Assembly (NCBI RefSeq): GCF_000319575.2
Contig: NC_021291.1
Location: 124,001 to 188,000 of the forward strand
Direction of reading: 5' to 3'
DNA length: 64,000 nucleotides
Origin: Spiribacter salinus M19-40
GTDB lineage: Bacteria > Pseudomonadota > Gammaproteobacteria > Nitrococcales > Nitrococcaceae
Of the stretch, positions 38,606 through 46,905 are shown in pieces (position 1 is the first letter of the stretch; every line of letters starts with the position of its first letter). The position numbers and the translations under genes were made by a program. The notes under the pieces were generated by a model, which worked only from the letters and a program-made list of their open reading frames with translations, searched no databases and was not told where the DNA came from.

Positions 38606-38702
38606 GAGAGTCATTCCTGCTAAATAGATCAGCGCCCATGATAGGCGCGATCCAGCGGTTGGGAAAATGCAATGGCCCGAGGTGAATGATAGGCGGCGTC
38701 TA

Positions 38703-39371
38703 TCAGCGCTCGGGTAGGCTACGCGTGAGCTGATCCACCAGGACAGCTGACTGCTCTTGGCGCTGCCGCGACAGGGCATCGCCGAGGACACCGCCGCCCA
38801 CGGCGCCGCCCACACCACCGGCAATCGCCCCGCTATCGCCATCGCCGCCCACCTCTGCACCGATGACTGCGCCACCGATGGCGCCGAGGATCTGGCCTGA
38901 GCGACGGGTCATGTCGGCTCCGGTGCGGGCGCTGCCGCTGGCCGACCAGAGGATGGTGCCGTCCTGCACGTCCACCATCTGGGCGCTCATGCTCATGTCA
39001 TCACCAAACTCGGGGACGTTAATGAGCACGACGGTGTCGACGTTCAGGATCTCGCCGGCCCGGGATGCGCCCGTCGCGGTGGTGACCTCCGAGCGGGAGA
39101 AGTCCTGCTCATCGAGCACCGTGTTGATACGGCTGCGCTCGATGGGGCTGTAGCCGCGGCCGAGCAGGGCCTGGTTGAACATGCTGGCGATTTGATCCTG
39201 CGCGGCTTGCCCGCCAATGCCATCCACTGAAATCACGGCGGTGCGCTGGATGGCGCTGAGGTCATAGGCGCGATTGTATTCGCCGCTGCCGCTGACGGAG
39301 GCGCAAGCGGTGAGTAGGAGTGCGAGGGCGAGCACCCCGCCGAGGCGCAGGGAAAGTGAAAGACTTGGCAT
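38703..39371 (-). CDS. CsgG/HfaB-like lipoprotein with a glycine-zipper tail
   Basis: 222 residues from the ATG at 39371, preceded by AAGGAG. Signal and lipobox LLLTAC, so it is a lipoprotein. The middle (RTAVISVDGIGG ... DTVVLINVPEFGDDMSM) resembles CsgG-type domains. A glycine-zipper (LGAIGGAVIGAEVGGDG ... GGVGGAVGGGVLG) suggests membrane insertion. No curli genes are near. Probably an outer membrane lipoprotein of unknown purpose. Confidence 0.72.
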   Translation of the reverse strand: MPSLSLSLRLGGVLALALLLTACASVSGSGEYNRAYDLSAIQRTAVISVDGIGGQAAQDQIASMFNQALLGRGYSPIERSRINTVLDEQDFSRSEVTTATGASRAGEILNVDTVVLINVPEFGDDMSMSAQMVDVQDGTILWSASGSARTGADMTRRSGQILGAIGGAVIGAEVGGDGDSGAIAGGVGGAVGGGVLGDALSRQRQEQSAVLVDQLTRSLPER

Positions 39372-39480
39372 GATGAACTCCTTGTTCCGGGATCCCTTGT
39401 GAACCCGACTCAGTTTAGACTGTTCGACCCATGACTTGTTCGGCGCATAAGGCACGCAGACATTGACGGTAACTCGCGAC

Positions 39481-40173
39481 ATGGAGGTCGCCGACCTGTC
39501 GGTGGCCATTGAGCGCAAAGCCATTCGGCACTGCTACATCCGGGTCACGTCTCCTGGGGGTGCGGTGCGGGTGTCGGCAGGTCCGGCTTATTCCGATACC
39601 GCGATTCGGGCGCTGGTGGAGTCGCGTCTGCCCTGGATTCGCGCCCAGCGCGAGCGCCTGCAGCGTCGCGAGGAGGCCATGCCCGCCGAGCCTGTGTTGA
39701 GTGACGGGGCCCGCGTGGTCTTTCGGGGGGCTGTTCATTCCCTGCGCATCGTGCCCGGGCGGGGCAACGGGGGCGTGCGCTGCGTGGATGGAGAGCTGCA
39801 GATGAGAACGGCGCCCGAGAGCGACGAAGCGACGCGTCGCCAGTTGCTTGAGCGCTTTTACCGCCGTGAGGCGAAGGCTCGGCTGCCCGCGCTGATCGCG
39901 CGGTGGGAACCGATTATGGGTGTGCAGGTTAAGGAGTCGCGAGTGCGGCGCATGAAGACGCTCTGGGGCAGTTGCAACCCGCCGGCTCGGCGCATCTGGC
40001 TTAATCTGGATCTGATCCGTTATCCCGACACGTGTTTTGAGTATGTGCTGGTGCACGAGATGGTCCATTTGCTTGAGCGGGGTCATAACGCCCGTTTTTA
40101 TGGCTTTATGGATCGCTTCCTGCCGGATTGGCGGGCGCGCCGTGCGCGTCTCAATGGCGGGTGCCTGGATTGA
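39481..40173 (+). CDS. YgjP/DUF45 family metal-dependent hydrolase
   Basis: 230 residues from the ATG at 39481; a TTG at 39463 is an alternative with a weak AAGG site. The HEMVH zinc motif (LVHEMVHLLERGHNARF) and the downstream His mark an M48-like metallopeptidase fold. KTLWGSCNPPARRIWLNLDL is the family's other block. Substrate unknown. The stop overlaps the next gene. Confidence 0.88.
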   Translation: MEVADLSVAIERKAIRHCYIRVTSPGGAVRVSAGPAYSDTAIRALVESRLPWIRAQRERLQRREEAMPAEPVLSDGARVVFRGAVHSLRIVPGRGNGGVRCVDGELQMRTAPESDEATRRQLLERFYRREAKARLPALIARWEPIMGVQVKESRVRRMKTLWGSCNPPARRIWLNLDLIRYPDTCFEYVLVHEMVHLLERGHNARFYGFMDRFLPDWRARRARLNGGCLD

Positions 40174-41048
40174 TCATTGCGATCACACTGGCGGTGGTCG
40201 TGGTGCTGATGCTGGCCGCTCGCGCCTGGCTGCATCGCCGGTTGGCCGCACCGCGGGTGCCGGTGACCACCACCCCCGAGGCGCTCGGCCTTGTCGGGCA
40301 AGCCGTCCAGATCCCGACCGCTCGCGGCAAGTGGCTGTCGGCGTGGCTTTTGGACGGTGATCCACAACGCGGCCGTGTCGTGCTGTGCCATGGCTGGGGC
40401 GTGAACCGATGTGCCCTGGTGCCGCTGGCACGCCCGCTGCAAGCCCTCGGCTGGCAGGTGTTAATGTTCGATGTTCGCAATCACGGTGAGAGTGATTCGG
40501 ACACGTTTTCATCCATGCCGCGGTTTGCCGAGGACATTGATGCGGCGCTGGCCTGGCTGCAGGCCCGCACCGAGGATGGGGCCGGGCCCATGGTTGTAGC
40601 TGGGCACTCCGTTGGTGCCGCGGCGACGTTACTGGCGGCCTCGCGGCGGAATGATCTGGCGGGTGTCATTAGCTTGGCGGGTTTTGTGCATCCGGGCGTT
40701 ATGATGCGCCGGTGGCTCGCCGCACGCGGGATTCCGCTGATGCCCCTGGGCTTTTTGATTCTGCGTTATGTCGAGCACGTGATCGGGTATCGGTTTGAGG
40801 CGATCGCGCCGGTTAATGTGATTCGGGCGATTCGCTGCCCTGTGCTGATTGCCCATGGTCGCTCTGATCGCGTCATTCCGCCGCAAGACGCGGAAGCGCT
40901 AGCGGCGGCGGCCGACCCGAATCAAATTGAGCTCGTCTGGTTGCGCGGTGGGCATGATTTGAGCGCTGAGCTGGCCGATCAGTGGCCGCGCTTGTCGGGC
41001 TTTTTGAATCGGCTTGACCCCGTCAGTCAGGCCGCCCGGTCAGCCTGA
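40161..41048 (+). CDS. Alpha/beta hydrolase with N-terminal membrane anchor
   Basis: 295 residues if started at the GTG at 40161 (overlapping the previous gene by 13 bp); a TTG at 40170 is also possible. An N-terminal helix (LIIAITLAVVVVLMLAA) anchors it. The alpha/beta fold has the nucleophile Ser in GHSVGAA, an oxyanion region CHGWGVNR, Asp in GRSDRVIPP and His in GGHDLS. Substrate unknown. The 3' end overlaps the convergent methyltransferase by 26 bp. Confidence 0.85.
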   Translation: MPGLIIAITLAVVVVLMLAARAWLHRRLAAPRVPVTTTPEALGLVGQAVQIPTARGKWLSAWLLDGDPQRGRVVLCHGWGVNRCALVPLARPLQALGWQVLMFDVRNHGESDSDTFSSMPRFAEDIDAALAWLQARTEDGAGPMVVAGHSVGAAATLLAASRRNDLAGVISLAGFVHPGVMMRRWLAARGIPLMPLGFLILRYVEHVIGYRFEAIAPVNVIRAIRCPVLIAHGRSDRVIPPQDAEALAAAADPNQIELVWLRGGHDLSAELADQWPRLSGFLNRLDPVSQAARSA

Positions 41049-41643
41049 AGACGACCGTCAGGTTATTCGCAGGCATCTCGGCGACCTGCTCGCAGACAAG
41101 CCCGCAGGCAGCCGCTGCGTCACTTACGGCTTCCAGATCACGGATACCCCAAGCCGGATCCCGCTGGCGTAGGTCGGCGTCAAAGTCGGCATTGCTCGGG
41201 GCGGTATGCACTCCGTCACGCCGATAGGGTCCGTAGAGCACCAGCACCCCATTCCCATTGAGATGACGCGCAGCCCCTGCCATGAGCGCGGGCGTCACGG
41301 CCCACGGCGAGATATGCACCAGGTTCACGGCGAGGATGGCGTCGAACGGCCCAGCGGGCCATGCATCGGTCGCATCCAGGGCAAGGGGTGCCCGCAAGTT
41401 GGGCAGGCCGAAGTCGGCCTTCCAGGCCTCGATGGAGGCCCGCGCCGGTGATGATGGATCGCTTGGCTGCCAATCCCATCCTGGCATGGCCGCACAGAAG
41501 TGAGCGGCATGCTCGCCTGTGCCACTCGCGAACTCGAGGACGCGGGCCTCCTGTGGCAACACGGATTGCAGCACGCCCAGGATCGGCTCGCGATTGCGGG
41601 CGGCTGCTGGGCTGAATTGGCGAAGATCAGTTGGGTTTTCCAT
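41023..41643 (-). CDS. DUF938 SAM-dependent methyltransferase-like protein
   Basis: 206 residues. FSPAAARNREPILGVLQ and VLEFASGTGEHAAHFC are typical of DUF938; the latter is the SAM-binding glycine motif. NLVHISPWAVTPALM and VLYGPYRRDG complete the family pattern. The methyl acceptor is not known. Its start is 98 bp from the divergent oxidoreductase gene. Confidence 0.88.
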   Translation of the reverse strand: MENPTDLRQFSPAAARNREPILGVLQSVLPQEARVLEFASGTGEHAAHFCAAMPGWDWQPSDPSSPARASIEAWKADFGLPNLRAPLALDATDAWPAGPFDAILAVNLVHISPWAVTPALMAGAARHLNGNGVLVLYGPYRRDGVHTAPSNADFDADLRQRDPAWGIRDLEAVSDAAAACGLVCEQVAEMPANNLTVVFRLTGRPD

Positions 41644-41741
41644 ATGTGCAGCCTACCGGCAACGCTGGCATGCTTGCATCCACTAAGCCACGCGAACAGC
41701 ATGAGCACGCAATCAAACAGGCCGACAGCAGAGAGATTTCA

Positions 41742-42758
41742 ATGGAGAACCGCACAATTCGACTGGCACCCGGTGGCGGATTTGAGAGCGCTGAGCTGAT
41801 CGATGGTGGCCAACCGGCCGCACCCGGTCAGGGAGAGATCACGGTCCGCCTGCGAGCCAGCTCACTGAATTTTCATGACTATGGTGTGGTCAAGGGACCG
41901 ATGGCACCCAAGCATGAGGCCCGCATTCCCATGTCGGACGGCGCGGGTGAGGTGACCGCGGTCGGCGACGGCGTGACCGAATTCCGTGAGGGCGATGCCG
42001 TTGTGAGCACGTTCTTCCCAGACTGGCTGGCCGGTGACCCCGTGGACGAGGGCTTCGGGGGGACCCCCGGTGATGGCATCGACGGTTTTGCCCGTGAGTC
42101 CATTACGGCTGCTGCGACATCGTTCACCCGGGCACCGGTGGGCTGGTCTCATGCCGAGGCCGCCACGCTGACCACGGCGGGCACCACGGCCTGGCGGTCG
42201 CTGTTTGTGCACGGCAATCTTCAGCCCGGTCAGACGGTGCTGACGCTGGGCACCGGTGGGGTCTCGATTTTCGCCCTGCAAATGGCCGTTGCGGCGGGGG
42301 CGCGTGTTATCAGCACCTCGTCGAGCGCGGAAAAGCTTGAGCGCCTCAAGGCCATGGGGGCTGATGCCGTCATCAATTACCAGGAAACGCCTGAATGGGG
42401 CAGCGCGGTGCGCGAGCTGACCGATGGTCGGGGTGTAGATCATGTGGTGGAAGTCGGGGGCCCGGGCACCCTCCAGCAATCCATGACCGCCGCCGCCGTT
42501 GGCGGGCATGTTTCGTTAATTGGCGTGCTCACCGGTGTGAAGGGCGAGTTTCCGTTGATTCAGGCGTTGCTGCGTCAGCTCCGGCTTCGGGGTGTTCTTG
42601 TGGGTAGTCGCGCGGATCAGCAAAACCTCGTCACGGCCATGGAGGCCACCGGCATTCGTCCGGTGATTGATCGCCACTTCCCGCTCACAGAGCTGGTCGA
42701 TGCATTCCGTCACGAAGAAAGCGGGGCACATTTCGGCAAGATCTGCGTCGACATCTGA
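41742..42758 (+). CDS. NAD(P)H-dependent MDR oxidoreductase (zinc-free quinone reductase/alcohol dehydrogenase type)
   Basis: 338 residues from the ATG at 41742 with GAGAG upstream. MDR fold: SSLNFHDYGVVKG, PMSDGAGEVTAVG and the nucleotide motif LTLGTGGVSIFALQMA. The classical zinc-binding Cys cluster of alcohol dehydrogenases is not apparent. Substrate (quinone, enone or similar) unknown. It is convergent with the DUF3726 gene, 25 bp away. Confidence 0.87.
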   Translation: MENRTIRLAPGGGFESAELIDGGQPAAPGQGEITVRLRASSLNFHDYGVVKGPMAPKHEARIPMSDGAGEVTAVGDGVTEFREGDAVVSTFFPDWLAGDPVDEGFGGTPGDGIDGFARESITAAATSFTRAPVGWSHAEAATLTTAGTTAWRSLFVHGNLQPGQTVLTLGTGGVSIFALQMAVAAGARVISTSSSAEKLERLKAMGADAVINYQETPEWGSAVRELTDGRGVDHVVEVGGPGTLQQSMTAAAVGGHVSLIGVLTGVKGEFPLIQALLRQLRLRGVLVGSRADQQNLVTAMEATGIRPVIDRHFPLTELVDAFRHEESGAHFGKICVDI

Positions 42759-42783
42759 TGCGCTCGCACCCGCTCGGGTGCCC

Positions 42784-43557
42784 CTATTCCGAGTTAGGGT
42801 GCGCCTCGCCCGCGCCCCGGGTGCGGGATGCGTCAGTGGCTTCCACCAGTTTGGTGCCAGCGAGGGTCTTTAGCTGCTGCCAGAGCTCGGGCTCGACCTC
42901 GATGCCCTGATCCCAGGCCCGGCGTGATCGCGCATCGAACTCTTCGGTCGTGACCATTTCGAGGAGTTCGATACTGGGGTGATCCGTGGGGGCCGCAGGC
43001 AGCATCGCGAAATCGCGAGTCGCCATGAGGGTGAGGGTGTCCGTGTCCGCCTCCTGCTCGCCGCCGCCATCGGCACGGAAGCGCCGGAACACCGGCAGCC
43101 GCTCGTCGGCAAGGGCAATGCCGACGTTTTGAACGGCGCGCCGAGGCTCGCCGGTACACCAGAACGCGGCAATGTGATGGCCGCGCCGGGCACACCGCGC
43201 CAGATAACCCAGGACGAAGCTGCGATCACGGCATCCCCGCAATCGCACGATCCCGATCCCGGTCTCGAGGGCGCGAGTGCAGGCCAGGTCGGCCGCAAGG
43301 CTGCCGCCATGGAGGATCGAGCCATGGTCCATGCGCATGACCACGCAGCCGCCGTCATCGTGCTGACGAATGAGGGCCGGCCATTCCTCGCCGGTCAGGC
43401 GGGGGAGGATCTCGCCGAGGAGCCGAGCCCCGTTCAGCCCATGCTGCTCGAGCCAGACCACCATGTCCGCGGCATCCTCGTACTCCCCCGGCGGGAAGCC
43501 GATGCCATCGAGGGCCCGTCGACACACAATCGTGAACTCGTTGAGTGAGATGTGCAT
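42784..43557 (-). CDS. DUF3726 domain protein, possibly Ldh2-fold relative
   Basis: 257 residues from the ATG at 43557, which overlaps the upstream stop (TGATG). Recognised as DUF3726 by the start ISLNEFTIVCRRALDGIGF and VVWLEQHGLNGARLL. Its layout follows NAD(P)-dependent malate/L-lactate dehydrogenases (Ldh2): an N-terminal helix block, then ALETGIGIVRLRGCRDRSF and GYLARCARRGHHIAAFW, where Ldh2 proteins have a vRNSnHFG block. The catalytic His position reads R-D-R-S here. Function unknown; the operon context suggests betaine-like substrate metabolism. Confidence 0.7.
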   Translation of the reverse strand: MHISLNEFTIVCRRALDGIGFPPGEYEDAADMVVWLEQHGLNGARLLGEILPRLTGEEWPALIRQHDDGGCVVMRMDHGSILHGGSLAADLACTRALETGIGIVRLRGCRDRSFVLGYLARCARRGHHIAAFWCTGEPRRAVQNVGIALADERLPVFRRFRADGGGEQEADTDTLTLMATRDFAMLPAAPTDHPSIELLEMVTTEEFDARSRRAWDQGIEVEPELWQQLKTLAGTKLVEATDASRTRGAGEAHPNSE

Positions 43558-45305
43558 CACGATGACTCGGCCAGGTCGGGTTTGAGCGGCATCCACCAGT
43601 CATCCGCAAAATGCTGGCCAATGTCCTCGATGCGTGGTGCGCCCTGAAACATGGTGATGCGCACCCAGCGGTCGGATCGCGGATCAAACTTGGTGGCCCC
43701 AAAAAAGGCGAGCTTGCAGCGCAGCAAGTCGATCGGCAGCGTGCCTTTCATCAAGAGGTTGGCCCGGATGTCGCCGTAGGCGTGTTCCGAGAGAGTCTGA
43801 ACGCGCCGGGCGATGCCCTTGAGACGGGGGTTGGCCAGCAAAAATTCGACCAGGGGCGTTGGCTGGCCCTGTACCTGCTCCCAGTCGATCAGTGCGTCAT
43901 AGAGCTGACGCGCCTGGCGGGCAATATCCAGGCCCATTTCCCGGTCTTCGCCGGAATCGACGCCGCGCTCTCCCAGTCGGGGTTCTTCTTTTTCGGCCGA
44001 TCGATACCAGAACAGATGGGTCTGTGCGGGGTCGTTAAAATCGTAGGCGAGCGCCCAGTCGTAGTCACGCCGCAGGCGGGCCAGCAGGTCGTCGGTGCCC
44101 ATCTCAGGGCTGAGGTCCTGCGATTCCATCGCGCCCATGCTGTGCTCGAGCTCATCCACACGCTCCGGGTAGAGCTCCATGAGCAGCGAGTTCAGGATCT
44201 CCTGGGTTTCCAGTGAGCAGCATTTCCGGGACCAGTCGAGGAGGGCCTGCCAGAGCATGGCCTCGGGGAGTGTCGTGCCCTCCAGCCAGTCCCGGGCTTG
44301 ATGCAGTTCCTGGCCGAGGCGTGCGTTCTTCCGAGCCTGGCGGTCGTCGTCGGTGAATGTCTCGGTATTGTGTGCGATGGCGTGGTCGATCAGCGCGATC
44401 ATGCGGTCGCGGGTTTCCTGATTGGGGATTTCACCCAGGCAACGCGATAGCGCGGACTCACGCATGAGCAGCCACTGGTTGATCAGCTGCGGGTGGTTGA
44501 TCAGAAACGGTGCCATGCCAAGGCCTGTGCTGTTGCCGATGCCGAGATAGCGCTGCAGTTCCGGATGCAACTCCACCGCGGTCTTCGGGGCGCGGTGCCG
44601 GGCGATGTGTTCGACCTGGCGGATGCTGAAGTCGCGCAGGAGGTAGACCGAGAACATCTGTGCCGAGAATGGCAGGCCAAAATCCTCTGAATCGCGGATG
44701 CGCGGGTAGTCCGCTATCCCGAATTTGCCATTGCCGTACACCGCGGTCGTTCGATAGAGATAGCCGACGCGGGCGAGTTGATCGGGATCAGGCTGACGCC
44801 CCGCGGCCAGGTCATCCACCATGCTGGAGAAATTGCGCAATGACCGGTTTGCGCGGGAGAGCACCAGCACACGCGGGTCACAACGACCCGCCTCCTGACG
44901 GGGGACGTTCTCACGCAAAAGCTCAAGGTAGGCGTCATCCACATCACCCAGGCACAAGGCAAAGGCGACATCCCAGGCATTTGCGATCACCCGGTCGGAT
45001 CGGTCTTCCGGATCCAGGTACTGGGAGAAGATCACCATGTTGTAGATGCGGGTGGGGCTGGCGATCCGATAGATACAGGTGCCATAACCCTCGGCATCGA
45101 GGTCGAAGCGCTGGCGCTGAATAGCCCAGCGCTCGGCCATCACCTTGCGCATCAGCGTGCGGATAAAACTCAGCCGGCACTGATGCAGGCTGCCCAGCCG
45201 GTCGAGGTCCATGACCTCGGCCGGTGGACGTAGAGGGACACGACCGGTATCCGGTCTGGGGTTGTCCGCCTGAACGCTGACGGTACGTCGGACTGCAGCA
45301 ACCAT
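43557..45305 (-). CDS. Unrecognised 583-residue cytoplasmic protein
   Basis: I do not recognise the family's function. The ATG at 45305 has an AAGGAGGG ribosome site; the frame open to 45386 would run into the BCCT gene. There is no signal peptide or membrane helix; it is rich in Arg, Asp and Leu. Conserved-looking blocks: YLYRTTAVYGNGKFGIADYP, FSIRQVEHIARHRAP, YLGIGNSTGLGMAPFLINHP and KLAFFGATKFDPRSDRW. It lies 23 bp after the transporter and is translationally coupled to DUF3726, so the two probably form one functional unit. Confidence 0.8.
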   Translation of the reverse strand: MVAAVRRTVSVQADNPRPDTGRVPLRPPAEVMDLDRLGSLHQCRLSFIRTLMRKVMAERWAIQRQRFDLDAEGYGTCIYRIASPTRIYNMVIFSQYLDPEDRSDRVIANAWDVAFALCLGDVDDAYLELLRENVPRQEAGRCDPRVLVLSRANRSLRNFSSMVDDLAAGRQPDPDQLARVGYLYRTTAVYGNGKFGIADYPRIRDSEDFGLPFSAQMFSVYLLRDFSIRQVEHIARHRAPKTAVELHPELQRYLGIGNSTGLGMAPFLINHPQLINQWLLMRESALSRCLGEIPNQETRDRMIALIDHAIAHNTETFTDDDRQARKNARLGQELHQARDWLEGTTLPEAMLWQALLDWSRKCCSLETQEILNSLLMELYPERVDELEHSMGAMESQDLSPEMGTDDLLARLRRDYDWALAYDFNDPAQTHLFWYRSAEKEEPRLGERGVDSGEDREMGLDIARQARQLYDALIDWEQVQGQPTPLVEFLLANPRLKGIARRVQTLSEHAYGDIRANLLMKGTLPIDLLRCKLAFFGATKFDPRSDRWVRITMFQGAPRIEDIGQHFADDWWMPLKPDLAESS

Positions 45306-45328
45306 GATGTCCCTCCTTACATTTGAGT

Positions 45329-46905
45329 TTAACGAACGAGCCCCTGGGCACGTGCCATGGCATAGGCGGCTTTGGGGCCGGTCCACAGAGATGGCAACAG
45401 GATCAGTGACACCGGAATGGCGGTGACCACGATGAACTGTTGCAGCGCCGAGATCTGGCCCGCGCCCATATACAACAGGATGGCCGCCATCACCGCCAGC
45501 GTGATGCCCCAGAAGGCGCGCACAGCGGTGTTGGGCTCGTCATGACCCGTGGCAACCATGGAGATCGTATAGCTCATCGAGTCCCCGGTGGTGGCCACAA
45601 AGATCGTGGTCAGCACCAGAATGGCGACCGCCATGAGCGTGCCGAGGGGCAGGGCCTGTGCAACCGTCAATGTCGCAACATCAAAGCGGAAGTTGGTGAG
45701 TGCCTCCGCCAGATCGATCGTGCCATTGAGCTGATAGAAGATGCCGGATCCACCGAGCAGGGTGAACCAGATCGTCGTGGCGACGGGCGCTGCCACGCAG
45801 ACGGCCAGGATCATCTGCCGAACCGTTCGGCCACGGGAGATGCGCGCAACAAAGAGTGCCATCAGTGGCCCGTAGCCAATGAACCAGGCAAAGAAAAAGA
45901 TCGTCCACCACTTCATCCACCAGTCGGGCGCGGTCTGGGTGGTCATGGTCGCCATGCCCAGGAAGTTACCGACATAGGCACCAATGCCCTGTGTATAGGC
46001 ATCGATCAGGAACAGCGTCGGGCCAAACACCAGAATCACGGCGCCGATGGCGAGAGCGAGGTAGACGTTGAAACGACTGAGTAGCTGGATCCCGCGATGG
46101 ATGCCGGTAATGGCCGAGGTGACATAGATCGCCCCCAGGATGATCAGCACAGTGAGCTGTGTGCCGTAGCCCTCGGAGAGCCCGAACAGGACACTGCCGC
46201 CATAGGCCACCTGCGTGGCCAGAAAGCCGATAGGCCCGACCGTCCCGGCGCGACCACCGAGATGACACAGACGGCATCAATGGTGCCGCCGATGGCGCCA
46301 TGCATCACGCGCTCACCAAAGACGGGATAGAGCAGCGTGCGTGGCTGCAGGGGCTGGCCTTTGACGTAGTGGGCGTGGACCAGCACCAAACTGGTCAGTC
46401 CGCCGAGTACCGCCCAGGCCAGAAAGCCCCAGTGCATGAATGACTGGGCCAGGGCGCCCTGGATTGCTTCGGCCGTTCCGGTCTCGGCATCGAACGCAGG
46501 CGGTGTCTGGGCAATGAAGTGATAGACCGGCTCGCCCGCGGCAAAAAACACGCCGCCACCTGCCAGGAGGGTGCACATAATGATGGCAATCCAGCGGAAG
46601 GTGCTGATTTCGGGCTGATCCAGGTCGCCCATCACGGCGCCACCCGCGGGTGAAATCGCCACCGCAATGGCGATCACGAAGGTGAGTAGCAAGAGTAGCT
46701 GGAAGTAGGATCCTAGATATTTGGCGGTCCAGGCGAACGCATCGCCGACCATGCCCGAGACCATGTCGACATCGGCAATCGACAGGCCGATGAACAGCAG
46801 GATGAACCCTGCGCTGATGCCCAGTACCCAGGGGTCGCCCAGGGTGGCATTCATGCCGGCCTGCGGTGGCGCCTGTTTCATCCGCGCCGTCTGTTCTTTA
46901 CTCAT
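45329..46905 (-). pseudogene. BCCT family transporter, frameshifted
   Basis: Full BCCT homology is split between two frames: residues 1 to about 220 from the ATG at 46905, then about 300 more after a shift near 46241-46256. The break falls in CVISVVA, where the other frame continues with G-P-I-G-F-L-ATQVAYGG; either two bases (GC in a GCGC run) were gained or one G was lost. Total length would be about 525, normal for the family. The RISRGRTVRQM block is intact. Start overlaps the dipeptidase end by 8 bp. A real inactivation and a sequencing error are both possible. Substrate-site aromatic residues differ from betaine carriers. Confidence 0.85.

Noticed and set aside
42766..42781. GCACCC/GGGTGC hairpin between the MDR oxidoreductase and DUF3726 genes as a terminator
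   Set aside because: Short stem and no T run; could help stop transcription but is not convincing.
46144..46256. Programmed ribosomal frameshift in the BCCT gene
   Set aside because: No slippery heptamer or downstream stem is apparent at the junction, and BCCT proteins are not known to use frameshifting.
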